A stretch of 64,000 bases of DNA, taken from contig NC_084831.1 of assembly GCF_033115175.1 (NCBI RefSeq), positions 15,725,138-15,789,137 on the forward strand. Direction: 5' to 3'. Of the stretch, positions 21,815 through 31,829 are shown one piece after another. This stretch comes from Lepus europaeus. Lineage: Eukaryota; Chordata; Mammalia; Lagomorpha; Leporidae. Below the pieces are notes generated by a model that saw only the letters and a program-made list of their open reading frames with translations, did no database searches and was not told the DNA's origin. The stretch's first letter is position 1. Every line of letters begins with the position of its first letter. Made by a program: the position numbers and the translations under genes.

Positions 21815-24800
21815 GTAAGAACCCAGCCCGCGTCTGTGCCCTGTGCTGCCTGGGCCAGGAGCCCTGAGATCTGCTCCCCACCCTGGGTACCGTGGTCCCC
21901 AGCCCCTGCTCCATAGGTTGGGTCTCAGCTCGTACCTGGGGCACGACAGTGGGGGCTTTAGCTTGGTGCTGGGGAGGAGGGGGAGGGGAAGCAGGGGATG
22001 GAGCAGCTCAGGAGGACTGGGAGCAGCACCCAGGGCTGGGGAGGGCGACCTTGGTGGGGCAGTGAACACAGCCGGGTGGTGAAGAGCCTGGCTCTGTGCT
22101 TAGGCTGCGTGGGATGGAGTTCCCACTCTGCTGAACGCTCCAGTTCTCCATCACTCTCCCCCCACCCAGCTCCATGGCCTGTGGCCTAGCCTTGTCCTGT
22201 TCTCTCTGCAGCTCAGGGCCACCTCCTCTGAGCAGCCTCCCCTGACTGACAGTCATGGGAACAAATCACATTTATGCAGTGCTTACTAAACGCCAGGCAG
22301 AATTCTTAGACATCTGCCTTATATGATGATATCATGTAATGTTCAGCCCAGCTCCATGAGGTCAGTGCTATTATTGGCCCCATTTTACTGACCAGCAAAC
22401 TGACTCAAAAAAATTAAAGCAGCTCATCCCAGAACAAGGGGCCGTGCTGTGTTCTGAACCCAGGAAGTTCTATTTCAAAGCCTCCACTCTGTTAAAAAAA
22501 TTTTTTTACTCATGTATTTTATTTCAGAGGTAGAGAGAGACAGACCGACCAAGCTCTCCCTTCCTCTGGTTCACTCTCCAAACTCCTAAGTGAAACCAGT
22601 AGCCAGTGGGTGGCAGGGAGCCGAGTCCTTGGGCTGCCACTGCTGCCTGCTGGGCGCACATGAGCAGGGAGTTGGAGTTGGCAGCGGAGCCAAAACCCAA
22701 AGCCAGGCCATGGGTGCCCCATGGAGTGTCATTACACAGCACCAGGCCAGCCTCCACTCTGTGACAGCAGCCATCACCTTGGTAAGGCTCGTGGTCACCA
22801 GGCACTGTTAGAGTCACACCCGTCCTCCCGTCCACGGAGGTGTGTTTTCATCTCCATCCCGGGGCTCCTGGGGCTCTGGAAGCCCCTGCTCTAGTCCCAG
22901 TGCTCACTGTTCCCAGTGGCTGCTGAGGTCAGAAAGAGACAGTGACTCTCATGGTCACACAGCCTGTCAGTGGCACAGCCTTTTCCCTTGGGGTCCATCT
23001 GGCTAAATAATGTCTCTCCTCTCCTCTCCTCTCCAGCCTCAGCCTCCGGCCAACCTTCCTTCCGCCCGTCCATCCGGGTTGTCAATGGCACCAGTGCAGT
23101 CCCCCACAGCTGGCCCTGGCAGGTGAGAGCAACGCAGGCTGCACTGACCCCCACGCTGGGCTCCGGACGCCGAGTTCTGGGCACGGCTCCCTTTCCTTTC
23201 CTGTTCCCATTTCAGCGTCTCTGGGCCGGGAGCCCTTGGACAGTCCGCGTTATGTGTAGGTTTTCCAGTTCCACCTGCAAACTTCACTGGCTGTTTGCAA
23301 ATTAAAAGCAGGATCTGGGGCCAGGGGAAGGCTTAACTCAGGGGGTTGGTCAGTTATGCAAGACGTCAGGCCCTGTGCTCAGGAGGCAGAGTTTGGGACA
23401 CTGATTTCCAGTTGTTTGAAGTATACACAACCAGGGCTCTCAGGTCGGGAGAACAGGGAGTGGAGAGTGTTACTGTTACCGGAGCAGTGGAGGGAAGCAT
23501 GGAGGCTGAGGCTTGCTGTGCCGGGCAGATACAGAACATTCCTTTAGACAAATAACTTATTTACTTATTGAAAGTCAGAGTTACACAGAGAAGAGGAGAT
23601 ACAGAGAGAGATCACCCATCTGCTAGTTCACTCCCCAAATGGCCCCCAAAAGCCAGGACTGGGCCAAGCTGAAGCCAGGTGCCAGGAACTTCTTCCAGAT
23701 CTCCTATATGAGTGCAGGGGCCCAAGCTCTTGGGATCAGAAGTGGAGCAGCCGGGGTAGAAGCCAATGCCCATATGGAATGCTGGTGTTGGAAGCGGCAG
23801 CTGAACCCACAACAGCACAGCACTGACCCAGATAGAGAACAGTTCCAGAACGTTCCGTGGGGCAGGGTCAGCGGTGTGTTCTGTGAGGGGGCAGAGAGCG
23901 GCTGCCGCAGCCGTGTCAGCCACGTGGTTTCTCCAGCAGGGACTCAGCCCCGCCATCGCAGCAGGAAAGCAGCCAGAGAGCGTCCGTGTGTGCGCGAGCG
24001 GCCTGTGTGCGTGAACGCTTACGTCCAGCACAGACCATGGGCGCACGGGGCCGGGGCCACAGCTGTCAACCTGGTCTCCAGGGAGATCGGGAAACCCTGA
24101 ATGAGCAGGGGACGGGAAGGGAGGAGAGGACTCGGGGGAGTGGAGCCTCAGGGGACCCGAGAGGCCTGCAGGGCTGAGGGGCAGAACGGGGTCTGAGAGG
24201 CCAGAGGGTTGGAGGCTCTCAGGAGAGAGAAGGTTTGAGGCTGCCCCAGAGGGCAGAGACTGTTGGAGTCTCCAGGAGATCCCAGGGCAGGGCCTGGGGT
24301 GGGGGACTGGAGAGCCACAGTGACCCCAGGGGAGAAGTGATAGGGCCACCATGAGCAGTGGTGCAGGTCGCACACTGCACATTTCAGAGCCAGCTCCTGT
24401 TTCCTGTGTGAATGGCCCTCTCTTGATTGCGCAATGCACAACCTACACAGCTCACTCACTGTTGGCCTGGCCCTCTCAGTGCGTTTCCTTCTGGGTCTGC
24501 AGGCCATGGTGCTGTTTGAGCAGGACGGGGCCCTCTACTTCATCTGTGGCGGGACCCTCATCGACCCTGACTGGGTTATGACTGCCGGCCACTGCTTCCC
24601 GTGAGTTCCCCTGCTGTCCCTGCCCTGACCTGGTCCTTGTCCCTGTGGGAGACCCAGACAGCCTGGGCCACTTGCTGGCTATGGGAAGTGGGCCCAGACT
24701 GACCTCCCCTCCCCCTGGCAGCTACAACGGGACCTACTGGGTGCTGCTGGGCGGACACAACATAACCAACATAGGGGGAAACCAGCAGATCATCCCCGGG

Positions 24801-27800
24801 GAGAAGATCTATGTGCACCCAAACTATGATGACAACAACGCATCCAAGGGGTGAGTGAGCTCCCAGCTGGGGCCCGGGCTCCTGTGCTCATCCCTCCATG
24901 ACCCCCAGCTGCACCTAGGGGACTCCAGGGACAGCGCGGAGGGTGAGCAGCCCAGGCCCAACCCCTACACACTGAGCCGAGCCTTAGAGAACTTCAGCAC
25001 CAACCTCCCTCCCTGCAGAGGGGACAGCAGGGCCAGCAAGAGACAGGAAGCCCCCACGGCTGCTGGGCTCTGTGGCTCTGGAGCCCAGGATCCCTTGGGC
25101 ACCTGCCCCAAGTCCAAGGTTTCCTGTGGTCAGCACAGGTCCATCCAGCACAGCTGGGTTCCCAGCACTGGGGACGAAGGAGGAGCACTGGAAGGAGAGT
25201 CAGGCCCCGGCAGTCATTCCCTGAGTGGCCTGGGCGTCACGGTCCTGCCTGGGCCTCAGTTTCCCCTTGGTTAGAGAGTGACCTGCAGCAGGGCTTCCTG
25301 GTGGTGGTGATGGGCGGGGAGGCCCCGCTCAGCCTCACCTGTGTGCTCACCTGTGTGTCCGGGTGGCTCAGCCTTTTCTGTGAGAGGAGCACGGGAGGGG
25401 GCGGAACCCTGGGGAACAGTGCAGGAGGGAGGGGCCACCGTGATGGAGACCCCGGCCCGTCCTGGCAGGCTCCTGGGGCCTAGGGAGACCAGGAAGACCC
25501 AGACGAAATGTCCCGGGTGACAGCAGCAGAACCGTGGTGCCCAAGGTGTGGTCTGAGGGGCAGCGGCACCAGCATCCTCTGGGACCCTGTTACAACGTCA
25601 GACCTCGGGCCTCAGACAGAACACAGCCTCAGAAAGCCTGGTGTGCTCTCCAGAATTCTGTGTGGTTTTAAATTTTTTACTTATTTTCATTTATTTACTT
25701 AAAATGTAGAAAAAAAAATCTTTCATCTACTGGATCCCTCCCCAAACCCCTTCAACAGTTAGGGCTGGGCCAGGAGGCTGAGACTCTGTCAGAGTCTCCC
25801 ACATGGGCAGCTGAAATCCAAGCACCTGACCACCACCTGCTAAGCCACGGTGCGCATGGGCAGGAGGCTGGAATGGAGCCGAGCCTGGGCGGGAACCCAG
25901 GCGCTGTGTGTGGGTGCAGCTGCTAAAGCCCTGTGCTGAGTGCCACCCCACACTGTGCTCACGGCCCCCAGGGTGTCCTGATGCACCTGCAGTGTGTGGG
26001 GCACAGGTGGACACAAGGACAACTATGAAGGCCAAGGGCTGGCGGGGCCAATGGGCCAGGGCTTTCTGGAGTCTGCTCTGCCTTGAGAGTGGATTTTGGG
26101 GACAGATGAGCCAGGGGGCCCCAGAAGTGAACCCCTAGAGCAAAGGGCAAAGGTGGGACCTGGTGCAGTCGGAGCCCCAGGCTCTGCGTGACTCTTCCCT
26201 CCCACAGCAATGACATCGCCCTCCTCAAGCTGTCGACAAGCGCCAAGCTGACAGATAAAGTCAAGCCCATCTGCCCCCCTCCCCGCGACTACATCCTGCC
26301 CCACGGGACGGAATGCTACATCACTGGCTGGGGCACCACCTCCAGTACGTGCTGCCCGGGATGGGGCAGAGAGACAGGGCCTGGGGCCAAGGCCGGTGAT
26401 ACAGAGGTGCACAAAGGACCCAGGGTGGTGGAAATGGAGGGAGGGACGTCCCCACCTGGCCAGGAGGGCTGTGTGTGTCCGATGTCCCACCTCTGGTAGC
26501 CAGGCCTTGCCACCAAGCCCCCACTCATTGCTCTCTGTCCCCACAGCTGGAGGGTCAATCCCAGACATTCTACAGCAGGGGCTGCTGCCCGTGGTGGACT
26601 ACGCACACTGCTCCCAGCCGGACTGGTGGGGCTCCTCTGTGAAGGAGACCATGGTGTGCGCCGGTGGTGCCAATGTCGCTGGCTGCAACGTGAGTCAGCC
26701 CACACCTGCTCTGGGTGGGCAGGGTCCTGGGGCCCCTCTACCTTCTCTGGGAGGGTCCAGGCCAGGCAGGACGTGGAGGAAGTCAGCGCCGTGCAGACAG
26801 CCCTGACCCTGGCCCCGGCCCCAGGCTCACCTGACCTGGGGCGGCCACCATCCCTCCTGGGGATCAGGCAGCCCCAGCGGCACAGCAGGGAGACTGGCAC
26901 CAGGCCCTCCCAAGTCACCCACGCCGTGTTCTGAATGCACCCCGAGCCCCTGTGTTAGAGGCGCGCGTGAGCATCACGTCCACGAGTGACTGTGCACCGG
27001 CAGTGGGAGCCGGCGTCTCCCGGGGCTTCCGCTCTGCAGGTGTGGTGCTGAGGTCAGCTCTGTCCCAGCTCATCCCCGGCAGCTCCTGTGGGACAGACCC
27101 TGCTCCCGGCACAGAGGAGCCCTGAGGCCCAGAGGTCAACACTGAGGGTGTGGTTTGCAGTCCCCAAGTTCAGGATCCATTCCTGACCCTCAGACGTGGC
27201 TCAGCGCTGTCCCCTCTGACTGCCGCAGGGTGACTCCGGGGGACCCCTCAACTGCCCTGGAGTGAAGTGTGAATGGGAGGTCAATGGCGTGGCCAGCTTT
27301 GTCTCCATCGAAGGCTGTGACACCCTCAAGAAGCCCACGGTGTTCACCCGAGTGTCGGCCTACATTGACTGGATTATTGGGGTGAGGATGGGGCAGCCTG
27401 AGGGCTGCAGGGTGGGGCTGTCCTGAGAGGGCTGGGGCACAGGGAGGAGGGGCAGATCCTGGGAGGGGCTGCAGGGGCCCCGGGAGGGCAGTGGGGGCGG
27501 GGCCTTGGGGACATTGCAGAGGGCAGGGGATGAGCTCTGTTCTGTGTGGCCCCAGGAATTCCCAGGCTCTGGGTGGAGTTTGCACCTTCTGACTCAGTGA
27601 GGGCTTCTCAGGTGTGTGCTCTGGTCTGGTCCTTACTTGTCACAGAGCACAGAGGGTCACGGTGCCCCCTGCTGGGGGAGACGGGAAATGAGCAATAATG
27701 GTGAAGGCTGGGAGAGCCAGGGGGAGCTGAGCCCCTTAGTGTCATCTGGGGACGGCTGGTCAGAGAGGGTCAGTGTTGTCCGTGATGACCAGAGTGAGCT

Positions 27801-28089
27801 CTGTTTATAGACTGGGTAGATGAGCCCCAGGGCTGGGCTGGGAGTGTTCGTTAATGGTTTATTCAGGACCCCCACGAGGTAAGTACTGTTATCACCGCTC
27901 CCATTAGAGGAGGATGCTGAAGCCCAGAGAGGGCAAGTCACTCCCCAGGGCCACACAGCAAATGATGTTGGGGCTGGGAGATGGCCCCAGTTCCACTTGA
28001 TTTCAGAACCTGCGGTCCTAACTCCACTCTTCTTTCCCCTCCCTGTCTTTTTCCAGATCATTGGTGGCTACCCCAAGTGCTCGTGCTGA
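21775..28089 (+). CDS. Elastase-family serine protease, CELA3-like, 8 exons
   Basis: Joining 21775-21814, 23037-23122, 24503-24600, 24722-24850, 26208-26344, 26547-26689, 27229-27381 and 28057-28089 gives a 272-residue pre-proenzyme with GT-AG introns all in phase. A hydrophobic signal peptide (residues 1 to about 16) and a short propeptide end at Arg27, followed by mature VVNG. The catalytic triad is His72 (TAGHC), Asp120 (GNDIALL) and Ser214 (GDSGGPL). The pocket residues Val236 and Thr248 (chymotrypsin 216 and 226) are elastase-like. Four standard disulfides are available (57-73, 154-220, 185-201, 210-241). The leader and 'RVVNG..AVP.SWPWQ' resemble CELA3, the segment around Asp120 resembles CELA2, and other parts are unlike both. 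It is probably a secreted pancreatic digestive endopeptidase, activated by trypsin in the gut. Oddities: extra cysteines at 140, 225, 270 and 272, an unusual tail, four N-X-S/T sequons, and Ala208 at position 189. It could be a diverged CELA3 or a separate paralogue. Confidence 0.93.
22252..22450 (-). repeat. MIR in intron 1, shared by both gene copies
   Basis: 'GTGCTTACTAAACGCCAGGCAGAATTC' to 'CCCCATTTTACTGACCAGCAAACTG' and 'AGCAGCTCATCCCAGAACAAGG' is a well-preserved MIR core. The arm B intron holds the same element at about 63418-63612. Confidence 0.85.
22493..22762 (-). repeat. Old C-SINE in intron 1, shared by both gene copies
   Basis: A diverged copy with 'CTGGTTCACTCTCCAAACTCC' and 'GGGCTGCCACTGCTGCCTGCTGGG'. 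The partner is at about 63650-63920. Confidence 0.8.
23037..23122 (+). CDS. Elastase-like gene, exon 2
   Basis: Preceded by a CTCTCCTCTCCAG acceptor. Encodes the end of the leader, the propeptide [11 protein letters not shown] and mature [15 protein letters not shown], ending in phase 0 at a GTGAGA donor. The chymotrypsin-type Cys1 of the propeptide is replaced by Ser. Confidence 0.95.
23545..23826 (-). repeat. C-SINE in intron 2
   Basis: From 'ACTTATTTACTTATTGAAAGTC' to 'CTGAACCCACAACAGCACAG'. A 153-codon plus frame across it is a chance frame. Confidence 0.85.
23827..24502. other. Intron 2 remainder, no further feature
   Basis: GC-rich intronic DNA up to the exon 3 acceptor. Long minus-strand frames (up to 275 codons) here lack domain features and overlap exon 3 antisense, so I reject them as genes. 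Confidence 0.6.
24503..24600 (+). CDS. Elastase-like gene, exon 3 (catalytic His)
   Basis: Encodes AMVLFEQDG through [19 protein letters not shown], containing the His57 equivalent and the Cys42-Cys58 pair. Donor GTGAGT. Confidence 0.95.
24722..24850 (+). CDS. Elastase-like gene, exon 4
   Basis: Encodes [17 protein letters not shown] to DDNNASK, the calcium- and autolysis-loop side of the fold. It carries three N-glycosylation sequons (N77, N88, N114), more than I recall for CELA3. Donor GTGAGT. Confidence 0.94.
25662..25965 (-). repeat. Old C-SINE in intron 4
   Basis: The T-rich start 'TTTTTTACTTATTTTCATTTA', 'GGATCCCTCCCCAAACCCC' and 'GCTAAGCCACGGTGCGCATGG' fit a diverged minus-strand copy. 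The rest of intron 4 (24851-25660, 25966-26207) shows nothing I can name. Confidence 0.75.
26208..26344 (+). CDS. Elastase-like gene, exon 5 (catalytic Asp)
   Basis: Encodes [20 protein letters not shown], then [22 protein letters not shown]. Contains the Asp102 equivalent and Cys140 at chymotrypsin position 122, whose usual partner Cys1 is missing. Donor GTACGT. Confidence 0.95.
26547..26689 (+). CDS. Elastase-like gene, exon 6
   Basis: Encodes [40 protein letters not shown] and ANVAGCN. Ala takes position 189, where elastases usually have Ser. It ends exactly before GDSGG, in phase 0, as in the family. Confidence 0.95.
27229..27381 (+). CDS. Elastase-like gene, exon 7 (catalytic Ser)
   Basis: Starts [19 protein letters not shown] and [16 protein letters not shown] form the substrate-binding strand and the C-terminal helix start. 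An extra Cys (225) sits in the short loop after the LNC motif. Donor GTGAGG. Confidence 0.95.
27835..28020 (-). repeat. MIR in intron 7
   Basis: 'GAGGTAAGTACTGTTATCACC', 'GAGGCC-like CTGAAGCCCAGAGAGGGCAAG' and 'CCAGGGCCACACAGCAAATG' form a typical MIR core. Confidence 0.8.
28057..28089 (+). CDS. Elastase-like gene, exon 8 (C-terminal tail)
   Basis: After a TTTTTCCAG acceptor it encodes [10 protein letters not shown] and a TGA stop. Family members normally end with a short tail such as ETIASH, so this tail with two cysteines is unusual. The poly(A) signal lies 20 bases downstream, supporting it as the true last exon. Confidence 0.85.
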   Translation: MIGGYPKCSC

Positions 28090-28108
28090 CCCCACGTCCT
28101 GTGTAAAG

Positions 28109-28114
28109 AATAAA
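28109..28114 (+). terminator. Poly(A) signal of the elastase-like gene
   Basis: A canonical AATAAA just after the stop codon gives a very short 3' UTR, as is typical of pancreatic protease mRNAs. Confidence 0.9.
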
Positions 28115-28139
28115 GAGCTCTCTCAAGTCCTAGTGGATC

Positions 28140-28955
28140 TGTGTCCCTCAGTGACCTCCCCCCCTGCCGGGTCCTAAACCTGAGAGCTGATTTGTAGACG
28201 AGACCAGAGCCCCCTCTCCTGGGAGGACCAGGACCACACGAGGCCTGGGAGAAGGAGCCATGATGGGGAGACCAAGACTCTTGGTGCACCTGGGGCAGGG
28301 GGTACAAGGACCCAGGACTTTCAGTGTGGAAAGTGAGTTAGTGACAGGAAGCCTGGGACAGTAGCTTACCCCAGGACAGCGTCACAGCTAAAGTGGCTTT
28401 TCCATGAAGGCACAAAACTCAGTAAAACCTGTGGAGAATCTGAGCCTGCGCCCTATCCAGGGGCTCACGGCAGAGTGGAGGACCAGGGTTTCTGCCTCCA
28501 CTGACAGGCAGGAGGAGGAGGGCTGTGCTCATTCATTCATTCATTCCTTATTTCAGAAGGGGGCTCCTGGAGGGAGGGCATGTGGGCTGCTCTGAAGTGA
28601 TGTGCTACTTAAACAGAAGTGAGCGTGTCAGAGGCATCCAGGAAACACTGACTGGTTTCCTGCCTGTGGCAGGCTCACGGCTGGGAGTCCAGAGGTGAGT
28701 GCGACAATCCTGGGGACAGCCCTGGCTGCAGGGCGAGGAGCCACACACACAGGTACAAGGCCGCGTGCAGTACTGCACACGGGCCGGAGCCCAGCAGTAG
28801 TCATGGAGGTCAGAACGCCCCCAAGCACCCCCCAATCCCTGCAGCTCAGGTTCCTCCTGAACTCCATGGGATGAAGCATGGCCCTCGCAAGGTCACGGAC
28901 GACCACTGTCGATATTAGCATGTTCCATTGTTCCCTTTCACAGTTGCACTTTTTG
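28140..28955. other. Downstream flank of the elastase-like gene, no gene seen
   Basis: GC-moderate sequence with an ATTC run near 28532 and no frame with protein features. Confidence 0.5.
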
Positions 28956-28957
28956 CA

Positions 28958-29210
28958 TCCAGTGTTTGGCGGAGCAGGTTAAGCCCCTGCTTGCAACACT
29001 GTCCTCCATAGCGGAGCACCAGTTTGAATCCTGGCTACTCTGCGTCAGACCCATATTTCTTTTAATGGGCCTGGGAAAACTGTGGAAAATGGCACAGGTT
29101 CATGGCCCTGTCACCCATGTGGGAGACCAGAGTGGAATTCCAAGCTGCTGGCTTCTGCCTTTGTAAGCCCTGGCTGGTGCAACCTTTTGGGGAGGCACCC
29201 ACTAGATGGA

Positions 29211-29253
<43 letters not shown>

Positions 29254-29308
29254 TTTCCCCCTCCTTCTGTCACTGTTTTGCAAATCAATAAATTAATCTT
29301 TAATAAGA
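28958..29308 (+). repeat. C-SINE with expanded (CT)n
   Basis: The body runs from 'GTGTTTGGCGGAGCAGGTTA' to 'TTTTGCAAATCAATAAATTAA'. A pure (CT)n stretch at about 29214-29250 has expanded inside the CT-rich part of the element. Confidence 0.88.
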
Positions 29309-29793
29309 ACAACGATCTACCTCTATCTGTCTCTAGGTGTATATACTGTTTCCAGAGAAGCAGGTGTTTAGCCTGCTGAGTAATACACCCACATCCCACA
29401 TTGGGTTCTGCATCTTGGGGAAGATGGCTGAAAGTTCTGGAACCACACAGACACTGGTCTCTCCGACCGAGGCAGACACACAAGACTGGTGACCAGTAAC
29501 CGGCAAGCGTGGCCAAGCCAGAGCTGGGCTGTAAAGGCTCAGGGTCCCCTTCCTCCTGAGGGTCGGAGAAGGGCCCTTGGAGGATTTTCCAAAACAGCTT
29601 CAGGATGAAGGGCAGGGAGATGTGGCGGGCAGGCACGGGCCCTCCAGAGGACCTCCGTTCAGCCCCAGGGGAGGGTGGGGAACTGCTGTGATCCCTTCTC
29701 ACCACACATGGGCAGCAGAGAGTCAGGAAACCTTGGCCAAAAACTGTCAAGGATTTGACAAACGCTTCAGTTTTCCTTTTAAAAATTCTTCAA
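29309..29793. other. Unassigned intergenic DNA
   Basis: A 182-codon minus frame ends in the neighbouring (CT)n. It has no domain, so I see no gene. Confidence 0.45.
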
Positions 29794-30120
29794 GGGGCTG
29801 GCATTGTGGCGTAGCGGGTAAAGCCGCTGCCTGCGATGCCTGCATCCCGTGTGGGCACCGGTTCAAGTCCTGGCTGCTCCACTTCCGATCCAGCTCCCTG
29901 GAAGCTGGATAGGCAGCAGCAGAAGATGGCCCAGGTCCTTAGGACCCTGCACCCATGTGGGAGACCTGGAAGAAGCTCCTGGCTCCTGGCTTCCATATGG
30001 CCTGGACCTAGCCATAGTGGCCATTTGGAGAGTGAACCAGCAGATGGAAGATTTCTCTCTCTCTTTTTCCTCCCTCGTTCTGTAAGTCTATCTCTCAAAT
30101 AAATAAAATAATTTCAATAA
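29794..30120 (+). repeat. C-SINE
   Basis: Starts 'GGGGCTGGCATTGTGGCGTAG' and ends 'CTATCTCTCAAATAAATAAAA'. Full length and moderately young. Confidence 0.95.
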
Positions 30121-31007
30121 AACATATTCAAGTCTCAATAATTCAAATCTTTTAAATAACATCTAGTTGATAACCTAGTTTTCTGGGTCGGGCATTTGGG
30201 CACAGTGAAGTAAGCCACCTGCTGTGGATCCAGTATCCAATGTTCAAGGTCTCCACTCAGCAGCTGCAGACCTGCCGAGAAAAACCAAGCTGGATCTTGT
30301 TGTTCTCTGGTTGAAAACACTACCAGGACTCCCTGTGGGCCTAGGGTGCCTGCCCTGCAGGGGTCTCTGCCCCGTCTCTGCCCCCACCTCCACAGAAGCC
30401 CCACCCTAGGAGTGCCCCTCACTGGGTTGTGCTTGGGCAGGAGCAGGTTGGATTTCCATGTGCCCGGATCAGCAGGTGTGGGGGGCGGTGAAAGAGAAAG
30501 AGATGAGCCAGAGTGGAGCCACTGGGACAGCTGGGGGTTGGGATTGAAGGGGAACAAACTTCTCTCTATGGATGCAGTGTGATTGGGTCTCTGTGACTTC
30601 AGCCAAACCAGCGTCATCAGGGCCTGGAGGGAGCAGATGTCAGCCTGGAGAGGAACTGAGGAATATCTGATAAAAGGGGGAACACAGCTGGAGAAACTCA
30701 CAAGGGGTGGGGACCTCTGGGTCCAGCAGTAGCAGAGCTGAGGCGGCCCCTCGGCCTGGAGGGACCTCAGAGGAAGCAGTCACGGGAGCCCAGGGGAAGG
30801 GCACTGGGTAGCAGTGAGGGCCTGTGGGGGAGGGATGCACCTGCTGCACACCTGGGGCCTGCAGGGAGGCAGCTGGGGAACAGGGACCCTGTGTGTGATC
30901 CGCAGTGAACCTGTTAAAGGATCTGAGAAGTCCTGTGGGCAGAAACAATTTGAACTACGTTTGAATTAATGTTTCCCAATTTCTTCTGACCTTTTATTCT
31001 TTTTTTC
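30121..31007. other. Unassigned intergenic DNA, no gene seen
   Basis: About 0.9 kb. A fragment near 30190-30260 looks like a decayed SINE head ('GGGCATTTGGGCACAGTGAAG'). The 188- and 102-codon minus frames are not protein-like. Confidence 0.4.
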
Positions 31008-31255
31008 TTTATAAGATTTTATTTATTTATTTGAGAGGTAGAGCTACAGACAGTGAGAGGGAGCAACAGAGGGAAAGGTCCTCCATGGGAGACAAGGAGG
31101 AAGCACCTGGCTCCTGGCTTCAGATCGGCCGCAACACGTGGCCATAGCGGCCATTTGGGGGGTGAACCAATGGAAAAAAGGAAGACCTTTCTCTCTGTCT
31201 CTCTGTGTCTAAATCTGCCTCTCAAAAAATAAAAATAAAAAATTAAAATTTTTTT
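31008..31255. repeat. Fold-back C-SINE (two tail halves in inverted orientation)
   Basis: 31011-31083 reads as the minus-strand tail end of a C-SINE, up to 'GGGAAAGGTCCTCC'. From 31084 the sequence switches to a plus-strand SINE ('ATGGGAGACAAGGAGGAAGC') and runs to its own tail. The two tails are complementary over about 70 bases, so a transcript could fold into a long hairpin. Confidence 0.8.
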
Positions 31256-31369
31256 TAAAAAAAGAAATTATCTAGGGTGCCTTCAGGGACCACCATGAAT
31301 TTTTGGAGTTTTCTCCTGATGTCCGGAGTGGACTGGTTCAGCGATATCTCCTTTAAGATTGCCTGTCCC

Positions 31370-31566
31370 CAGTGGAGAATGGCCCAAGTCCTTGGGCCCT
31401 GCACCCGTATGGGAGACCAGGAGAAGCACCTGGCTCCTGGCTTCGGATCAGCGAGATGCGCCGGCCGCAGCGGCCATTGGAGGGTGAACCAACGGCAAAA
31501 AAAGGAAGACCTTTCTCTCTGTCTCTCTCTCACTATCCACTCTGCCTGTAAAAAAAAAAAAAAAAA
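31370..31566 (+). repeat. 5'-truncated young C-SINE with target-site duplication
   Basis: The element starts at the 'AGTGGAGAATGGCCCAAG' point of the consensus, so the head with the Pol III promoter boxes is absent. Perfect flanking repeats AAGATTGCCTGTCCC (31355-31369 and 31567-31581) show that it arrived truncated. Confidence 0.94.
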
Positions 31567-31829
31567 AAGATTGCCTGTCCCGTGGAATCAGGGTCTAACG
31601 GGGTGTATCTCGTAAAATACCTAGTTGAAAAATCACATTATGATTATAGCGCCCTCTAGAGGCCAACTTTCTCCATCCTCTGGCTTGTGTCCAGGCCAGG
31701 CAGCGGTGCAGAAAAAGATCCTGTGTTTTCTCTTTAAGCTCTGGGAGCCTTAGGAGCCCAGTGGAGGCAGAGCCGCGTCGGACGTTCCAGCAGTTCAGCT
31801 CGGGACTGGCTGAGAGCCGCGTCCTGACA

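Larger units (their letters stand above)
11380..22800 (+). repeat. Arm A of a tandem segmental duplication
   Basis: Collinear with 41990-64000. Matching anchors (A / B): 11381-11480 / 41990-42085; 11826-11935 / 42335-42435; 12360-12620 / 44910-45200; 12780-13530 / 45355-46090; 14170-14410 / 46830-47065; 14750-15640 / 47060-47865; 16290-16390 / 56815-56920; 19640-20050 / 60995-61420; 21400-22500 / 62640-63650. Most anchors show roughly three-quarters to four-fifths identity by eye. The duplicated unit probably spans about 11.3 to 41.9 kb. Confidence 0.85.

Noticed and set aside
23612-24439. 275-codon minus-strand frame in intron 2 of the elastase-like gene
   Set aside because: It is antisense within an intron, overlaps a SINE, has skewed Ser/Pro/Leu composition, and lacks a supporting promoter or splice context.
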